Below, in pieces: positions 59,406-64,000 of a stretch of DNA of 64,000 nt (positions are counted from its first letter, which is position 1; every line of letters begins with the position of its first letter). Under the pieces are notes generated by a model, which was given only the letters and a program-made list of their open reading frames with translations, made no database searches and was not told where the DNA came from. Source of the stretch: Marinomonas phaeophyticola. GTDB taxonomy: Bacteria; Pseudomonadota; Gammaproteobacteria; Pseudomonadales; Marinomonadaceae. The stretch covers positions 179,358 through 243,357 of the forward strand of contig NZ_JAPUBN010000017.1 in assembly GCF_026966905.1 (NCBI RefSeq), given 5' to 3'. The translations under genes and the position numbers were made by a program.

Positions 59406-60887
59406 CTATTTCACGTCGTATTTATCCATCCAGTTGGTGAGTGTTTGGTAATTTTTAAGTCCTAATAACTCAGCCGCTTTGGACTTACTGCCATTTGAAT
59501 GAGCTAATGCTTTAGGAATGTAATGCCTTACCAAATCAGAAATAATATTTTGAACATCAATACCTTGTGAAATATCCTTATCTAATAAACTGGTATTATC
59601 CTGAGGTCTATCAAACATGGCTTGTTTGATGTCATCAGCCGATATTGCGTCTTCACTACTCCATAGAGAAGCTCGCAATAAAGTCGATCGTAACTCACGT
59701 ATATTACCCGGCCACAATTGTGAAAGGATAATATTTTTTGCATTCACAGAAATTTCTTTACCTCTCAGAGCAATATCTTGCTTTGCCATATCCACTAATA
59801 ATGCATCAGCTAATAAAGTAATATCTCCCTGTCGTTCTCGAAGTGGTGGCAATGAAAGAACCCCAACAGCAACACGATAAAAAAGATCTTCTCGAAAACG
59901 TCCGTCATGGATAGCTTGCATCAAGTTTCTGTGTGTGGCCGTAATAATACGAACGTTCACATTTTCCTCTTTGATCGCGCCCACAGGCGTAATAACGCCC
60001 TCTTGTAGAACCCGTAGCAATCTTACCTGCACACTGGGCTCTAGCTCACCAAATTCGTCTAAGAAAAGTGTTCCACCATTGGCTTGCTGGAAATACCCTC
60101 GTCGATCAGCTGATGCGCCCGTAAACGCGCCTTTTTTATGACCAAACAAAATAGAGTCCACCAGTTCTGATGGAAACGCACCACAATTAACAGCTACAAA
60201 CGGTTTGTCTGATCGTGAGCTTGCGTTATGAATCGCTCTTGCAAAAAGTTCTTTCCCCGTCCCTGTTTCACCTTGAATTAATACAGGTACTTCACGCTTT
60301 GCAAGAATTTCAGCTTGATACTTTAAACGCTGCATCACGGGATTTTGAGTAATGATGTTTTCAAATGCAGCATTGGAACTTACGCCATCATTAGTAAGCT
60401 CTGTGAATTGTGTAGTGGTTAACTTGGTGGCTGGCGGTGTGTATTCAGCAGAAATTTCAAAAGGTATCTGTACCTCTTGCACTCCTTGCTCTTTGCTGGA
60501 TTGATAAAAGCGAGCAGAGTACTTCGTCTTCCCAAGCAAAATCCAAATGGCTTGCATGGCAGGTGTACCAGGACTCAGTAAAATAGAGATCTCAGCGTTT
60601 GCTTTTTTAAAAGCACTCAGGTGCTTATCGGCGGCATGAAATATGGATTCAAAATCAACAGGAGAAACTAATGTTTCTTGATGGCTCTCTATTGGATCAA
60701 CAGTTTGGCCTTTCAGCCACTCGATGTAGGGAGTACTCCTGACTTTTGGGTATGAACAAAGAAGAATAACGCGATCAAAGGAAAAATCAGATAACGTAGA
60801 TGATATCGGAGCATCTAATGGCGCATCAGAAATAGCCGCTTTTAAATCTGTTTCGCCTATCCATGACACCAACACTTTTTCAACCAT
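59406..60887 (-). CDS. Sigma54 activator with CARF-like N-terminus (RtcR-like)
   Basis: Starting at 60887 (AGGGA 8 bases upstream) gives 493 residues. The N-terminal 165 residues look like a CARF/Rossmann sensor (VILLCSYPK, then ILLSPGTPAMQ). The AAA+ domain has GETGTGKELFARAIH, GAFTGA and FLDEFGE; a Fis-type HTH (KSKAAELLGLKNYQTLTNW) closes it. RtcR proteins respond to cyclic-ended RNA or cyclic nucleotides. It lies upstream of hsdR and both sigma54 promoter matches. Confidence 0.9.
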   Translation of the reverse strand: MVEKVLVSWIGETDLKAAISDAPLDAPISSTLSDFSFDRVILLCSYPKVRSTPYIEWLKGQTVDPIESHQETLVSPVDFESIFHAADKHLSAFKKANAEISILLSPGTPAMQAIWILLGKTKYSARFYQSSKEQGVQEVQIPFEISAEYTPPATKLTTTQFTELTNDGVSSNAAFENIITQNPVMQRLKYQAEILAKREVPVLIQGETGTGKELFARAIHNASSRSDKPFVAVNCGAFPSELVDSILFGHKKGAFTGASADRRGYFQQANGGTLFLDEFGELEPSVQVRLLRVLQEGVITPVGAIKEENVNVRIITATHRNLMQAIHDGRFREDLFYRVAVGVLSLPPLRERQGDITLLADALLVDMAKQDIALRGKEISVNAKNIILSQLWPGNIRELRSTLLRASLWSSEDAISADDIKQAMFDRPQDNTSLLDKDISQGIDVQNIISDLVRHYIPKALAHSNGSKSKAAELLGLKNYQTLTNWMDKYDVK

Positions 60888-61055
60888 AAACACATCCCTA
60901 ATAAACACAGTTGCTTAATAAGAACAGAGACTACTACAGTTTGCCGTAAAGTACATCATTAGAAAAATAGCGTAAAGAGCAGAATTTTTACCAGTATTAA
61001 ATAACATGGGGCAAAATGGGCCAATTTCAGATACAAAAAAGTAGTAAGTAAAATC

Positions 61056-61105
61056 TGGTAAGACTAGGGGGATTTGAACTGCTGACCGCTACCATATCAT
61101 GGTTA
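61056..61105 (-). repeat. tRNA-like 3' fragment
   Basis: On the minus strand CATGATATGGTAG, GGTCAGCAGTTCAAATCCCC and TCTTACCA look like a decayed anticodon arm, T arm and CCA end. The anticodon-arm part resembles tRNA-Val(GAC), as does CCTTGACATGGTAGAGGTC around 18020. It may be an old attachment site. Confidence 0.3.
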
Positions 61106-61475
61106 TGACGAATATTCCTGTAAATGGTGAACTATTACTTTATCTATTATTTTCAAAGCCTTAGTGACGTCTTATCCTTTGAATCAAAGTAATATAAGGC
61201 AATAAAGCTCTATAACAGAAGATTTTGGCTAATTTTGATAGCGTCTTGGCCCATGCCCCCTACTCTTCGAATCAAAGCATCTCAAATTAGCCCATGCTTT
61301 AAAGGCAAAAACACCCTCAAATGCATGATTTCAATTGCATCAAAGCATGCTTTTGGACATTTTTGTTACTTTGATTCGAAGCAAACGTGAGTTTTCGTGG
61401 GATTAAAAACCTCTCAGCATTACCAGAGGCCTGCAAAAAGATGGCAAGTCAATCCCATGATAAAAAGCAGAGATA
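61091..61475. repeat. Fic-associated repeat block, copy B
   Basis: This block matches copy A (18003-18560) including CTTTGAATCAAAG-type palindromes, but it is deleted internally. Near 61441 it joins directly to a scrap of the fic coding region (KMASQSHDKKQ equivalent). It is an unrepaired deletion product of a repeat plus fic. Confidence 0.75.
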
Positions 61476-61505
61476 AAAAAAGCCGCTTTAGTTGCGGCCT
61501 TTTTG
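61474..61505. terminator. Bidirectional terminator
   Basis: AAAAAAGCCGC-TTTAGTT-GCGGCCTTTTT can form a GC stem with A/T arms. It is usable in both directions. Confidence 0.8.
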
Positions 61506-61829
61506 TTTCGAAAGATTGAGAAGTCTTTCGGTAACCCTATCAGGATAACTTGGATTCATCTACTTTAACTAAATACCTGAATTGAAGTCAACTAATCACT
61601 GTCGATAACAAATGCATAAAACTTTATTAGAAGGTATAACGTCTTTATGCTTGTTAAATGGTGGTTTGTAGTGACAAACTCTTGTATTTTTTATGTGGTA
61701 ATTCATCCATAGAAAATCAAAATATTCTCTTGATAAACACGCTTAACAATTATTTCTAAATTAACACTGCAATAATTTCTCTCTACAGGTTTTTTATGTT
61801 CAGTTACTTTAAACATCAGTTCACCATAC

Positions 61830-61986
61830 TCTCGGTAGGTCTTTCCACCTTGTCGTGTACGCTGATGATAAACGCTCTCGTTTCATAGACCATTACGGCG
61901 TTGTACCTTGAGCGGCGAAGAATTAGCTACCAAAGCGGCTGTGCTTGATGCGGTCTACTACTCCCATTAAGTATTTAGAGTTGATC
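61830..61986 (-). pseudogene. umuC: Third umuC, C-terminal remnant
   Basis: The sequence matches the 3' end of the umuC genes (compare 25420-25585), including the parts encoding SMKREHLSPAY and NKVNSKALMAVVDHI, but with several frame-breaking changes. It shows that a third umuDC cassette once existed nearby. Confidence 0.75.
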
Positions 61987-62540
61987 TTTATCATCTCAAG
62001 GTTATGATGAATATTCCCCTACATGGTGTGCAACGACTTTATATAACATATTCAATGCCTTAGTAAATACCTCCCCTTTGAATCAAAGCAACTTTAAGCA
62101 AGAAAGCTCTATTTACTAGGATTTTGGCCCATTTTGATCCCATCTTGGCCCATGACCTCTACCCTTCGAATCAAAGCATTTCAAATAGTTCATGACTTAA
62201 AGGCAAAAACACCCATAAATACATGGTTTTGATTTCTTTGAATCAAAGCATGATTTTGGACATTTTTGTTACTTTGATTCGTAGTAAACGTGAGTTTTCG
62301 TGAGATTACAATCTTCCCATCACCACAAAAGGTCTACAAAAAATAACCTATAATGTATTATTTTGTAGACCAATTTACAGAATAATTTTCTGGAAACTAG
62401 CCTATTCACTCTCAATTTCCCCTTAGCCACTTCCATTTAATTACTCTTCACAACGACTAGAATGTGATTGCCTACAACATTCACATCAAATTATGATTAG
62501 ATTAATCATGTTATTCAAATCATAGGGTGTGTTATGTGGA
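61985..62540. repeat. Fic-associated repeat block, copy C
   Basis: This block is collinear with copy A: CTTTGAATCAAAG palindromes, TTGGCCCATTTTGATCCC, ending at the start of a fic copy (62534). It has an extra hairpin (62331-62371) that is shortened in copy A. Confidence 0.8.
62331..62371. repeat. Inverted repeat in block C
   Basis: GGTCTACAAAA and TTTTGTAGACC are 19 bases apart. In copy A most of this hairpin is deleted. It could be an operator or a small excised element. Confidence 0.65.
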
Positions 62541-62737
62541 TATGGCAGCAAGAAAATTTGCCTAACTTTATATGGGATAAAAACGTTGTAGAACCAATGT
62601 TAAGAGAAGCCCGTCTTAACCAAGGAATACTATTGGGTAAGATGGCCAGTCAATCCCATGATAAAAAGCAAAACAAGCTCAATACACTTTTGGCTAACAT
62701 CGTGAACTCAAGCGCAATTGAGGCGCTCAAACTCTAG
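62534..62737 (+). pseudogene. Truncated fic copy
   Basis: Sixty-seven residues match the start of the Fic protein at 18561 (MWIWQQENLPNFIWDKNV to SSAIEALKL) with a few substitutions. The catalytic HPFxGNGR region is gone. It ends soon after in unrelated sequence and a terminator. Confidence 0.88.
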
Positions 62738-62785
62738 CAGTAAAAATTCCTCCCTAAGTTCTTACTGGATCAGGCTCGAAAGAAT

Positions 62786-62824
62786 AAAGGAAAAAGCCGA
62801 GCTACTAGCTCGGCTTTTTCCTTT
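62786..62824. terminator. Strong bidirectional terminator
   Basis: AAAGGAAAAAGCCGAGCT and its reverse complement pair perfectly (18 bp) around a 3-base loop. It lies between the truncated fic copy and the convergent DUF411 gene. Confidence 0.92.
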
Positions 62825-62864
62825 CAGCTTGATAACCTGTTGGATTTGATGGATTTATCGTTTA

Positions 62865-63308
62865 TCAATACTGTTGATAGACAGTCATCGTTCCTTGTTG
62901 GCTAAACTGAACCACATTAAAACCTTTGTATCGCTGACCTTTTGCAGCCATGCCAGGAGAATACCTTGGCATTCCAGGCACAGCCAACCCTGATACATTT
63001 TCAGGTTTCTCAAGTATTAAACGTGCCACATCTTGTTCTGGCACATGCCCTTCAATTAAGTAACCGTCGATTACAGCGGTGTGACACGATTGTAGTTGCA
63101 TGGGCATACCCGCATCTTTCTTTAAAGAGGACCAGTCTTCTGTGTGATGATAATTAACGGTATATCCCTCTGCCTTCATTAGCTCACCCCATTTAACACA
63201 ACAACCACATGTCGGAGACTTGTAGAGATCTATTATAGGTTGTGCAAACACGCTTGCACTGACTAACGTTAAGATTGAAGCTGCAATGCTTTTATTTATT
63301 ACCTTCAT
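62865..63308 (-). CDS. DUF411 metal-binding periplasmic protein
   Basis: This 147-residue protein has a signal peptide (MKVINKSIAASILTLVSASVFA). The mature part opens with YKSPTCGCC and contains MQLQSCHTA, metal-binding motifs of DUF411. It is next to a copper-type P-ATPase and probably handles copper in the periplasm. Confidence 0.88.
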   Translation of the reverse strand: MKVINKSIAASILTLVSASVFAQPIIDLYKSPTCGCCVKWGELMKAEGYTVNYHHTEDWSSLKKDAGMPMQLQSCHTAVIDGYLIEGHVPEQDVARLILEKPENVSGLAVPGMPRYSPGMAAKGQRYKGFNVVQFSQQGTMTVYQQY

Positions 63309-63331
63309 ATATTCACCTCTTTCAAAATTAG

Positions 63332-64000
63332 CTATTTACTATTAATTTGGCTATCTGATAATTTTACCGCCCGCAGCCTTAAAGCATTTAATATGACACT
63401 CACCGAGGACAACGACATAGCTGCAGCGGCAAAAATAGGCGATAAGAGAATACCTGTAAACGGATAAAGTACTCCTGCAGCAATCGGTACTCCTGCCATG
63501 TTATAAATGAATGCAAAGAACAGGTTCTGCCGAATATTATGCATGGTTGCTCGGGATAATCGTCGCGCTTCCACTATGCCCATCAGATCGCCACGCAACA
63601 AAGTAATGCCCGCACTTTCTATGGCCACGTCGGTTCCTGTGCCCATCGCAATACCTACATCAGCAGTTGCCAAGGCTAACGCATCATTTACACCATCTCC
63701 AGCCATAACAACAACACGCCCCTCATTCTTAAGTTGTTGAATAACCTTGCCTTTATCTTCCGGCAACACTTCTGCTTTCACTTCATCAATGTGGAGCTTG
63801 CGGGCTACGGCTTCAGCGGAAGTAAGGTTATCTCCAGTCAGCATCACCACCCGAATTCCTTCCTTCTGCAGAGCGATTATTGCCGCTTTGGAGGTATCCT
63901 TGACAGGGTCTGCAATTGCCAGCAAACCACAAACCTTCCCGTCAACCGCGGCAAAGATTACTGTGGCACCGTCTTCTCGAAGTTGGTTAGCTTCTTCCTC
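63332..64000 (-). CDS. copA: Copper-type P1B ATPase, C-terminal part (runs off window)
   Basis: The visible part has the hinge and P-domain motif [17 protein letters not shown], then TDVAIESAG and the last two transmembrane helices with the [16 protein letters not shown] region. The reading continues past 64000 ([21 protein letters not shown]). It would pump copper or a similar cation outward. The CPC helix lies outside the window. Confidence 0.9.
   Translation of the reverse strand, partial: EEEANQLREDGATVIFAAVDGKVCGLLAIADPVKDTSKAAIIALQKEGIRVVMLTGDNLTSAEAVARKLHIDEVKAEVLPEDKGKVIQQLKNEGRVVVMAGDGVNDALALATADVGIAMGTGTDVAIESAGITLLRGDLMGIVEARRLSRATMHNIRQNLFFAFIYNMAGVPIAAGVLYPFTGILLSPIFAAAAMSLSSVSVILNALRLRAVKLSDSQINSK

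Larger units (their letters stand above)
60888..62533. other. Remnant-rich region without an intact gene
   Basis: No intact gene is seen. It holds a tRNA-like 3' scrap, two repeat blocks, a transcription terminator and a decayed umuC end. The stretch 61510-61810 shows nothing I can name. Confidence 0.5.

Noticed and set aside
61012..61026. Possible sigma54 promoter upstream of the activator gene (minus strand TTGGCCCATTTTGC)
   Set aside because: GG and GC are separated by 8 bases, not 10, so the spacing excludes it.
1..64000. CRISPR array
   Set aside because: No regularly spaced direct repeats with unique spacers were seen; the only tandem repeat has two copies and no spacer.

Overview
The window looks like chromosomal DNA of an AT-rich marine gammaproteobacterium, probably Oceanospirillales and Marinomonas-like. 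Pointers are the umuDC genes with enterobacterial-type LexA boxes, the RtcR-like sigma54 activator and the tRNA types. The genus is inference. Nearly everything is accessory DNA.

The framework is a tandem tRNA array read on the minus strand. A tRNA-Val(TAC)/tRNA-Asp(GTC) pair occurs twice (2113-2318 and 23079-23284). Each pair is followed on the high-coordinate side by a 46-50 bp 3' fragment of another tRNA-Val, and a decayed fragment lies at 22-60. The simplest reading is three islands, each inserted in the 3' end of its own tRNA-Val: island 1 (about 60-2112), island 2 (2412-23078) and island 3 (23382 to beyond the window).

Island 1 carries a PAS-GGDEF diguanylate cyclase. Island 2 carries a MATE pseudogene, a phosphodiesterase lipoprotein with a PEGA membrane protein, a radical SAM/thymidylate-kinase-like operon, small membrane and periplasmic genes, orphan antitoxins, an SOS-controlled umuDC pair, a truncated IS3 element, an intact MATE exporter, a Fic protein and a broken iron ABC transporter.

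The first part of island 3 repeats the antitoxin-umuCD cassette. It then has a DUF1479 oxygenase with a ROK regulator, and a small phage-like module (repressor, paired operators, excisionase, tyrosine integrase). From 60.9 kb down to 33.4 kb runs one co-directional defence superoperon. In transcription order it encodes a CARF-like/sigma54 activator, type I restriction-modification (HsdR, a DUF1016 remnant, HsdM, HsdS), an SF2 helicase, a PD-(D/E)XK nuclease, a 5'-nucleotidase, a ComEC-type metallo-beta-lactamase with a membrane partner, a vWA/PP2C/kinase triad, a Upf1-like SF1 helicase, a HEPN-motif protein, a coiled-coil McrB-like ATPase and a DUF2357/McrC-like zinc-ribbon protein. The final block resembles the coiled-coil nuclease tandem (CoCoNuT) type IV restriction systems. 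Two sigma54 (-24/-12) promoter matches sit directly before hsdR and before the metallo-beta-lactamase gene. This suggests that the CARF-like activator switches on both the DNA-restriction and the RNA-targeting arms.

Beyond 60.9 kb lie degenerate repeats with fic and umuC remnants, then a copper-resistance end (DUF411 protein and a P-type ATPase running off the window). Several reading frames are broken by exactly one missing A in A7-A8 runs. This could be true decay or systematic homopolymer error, and it affects how those genes should be read.
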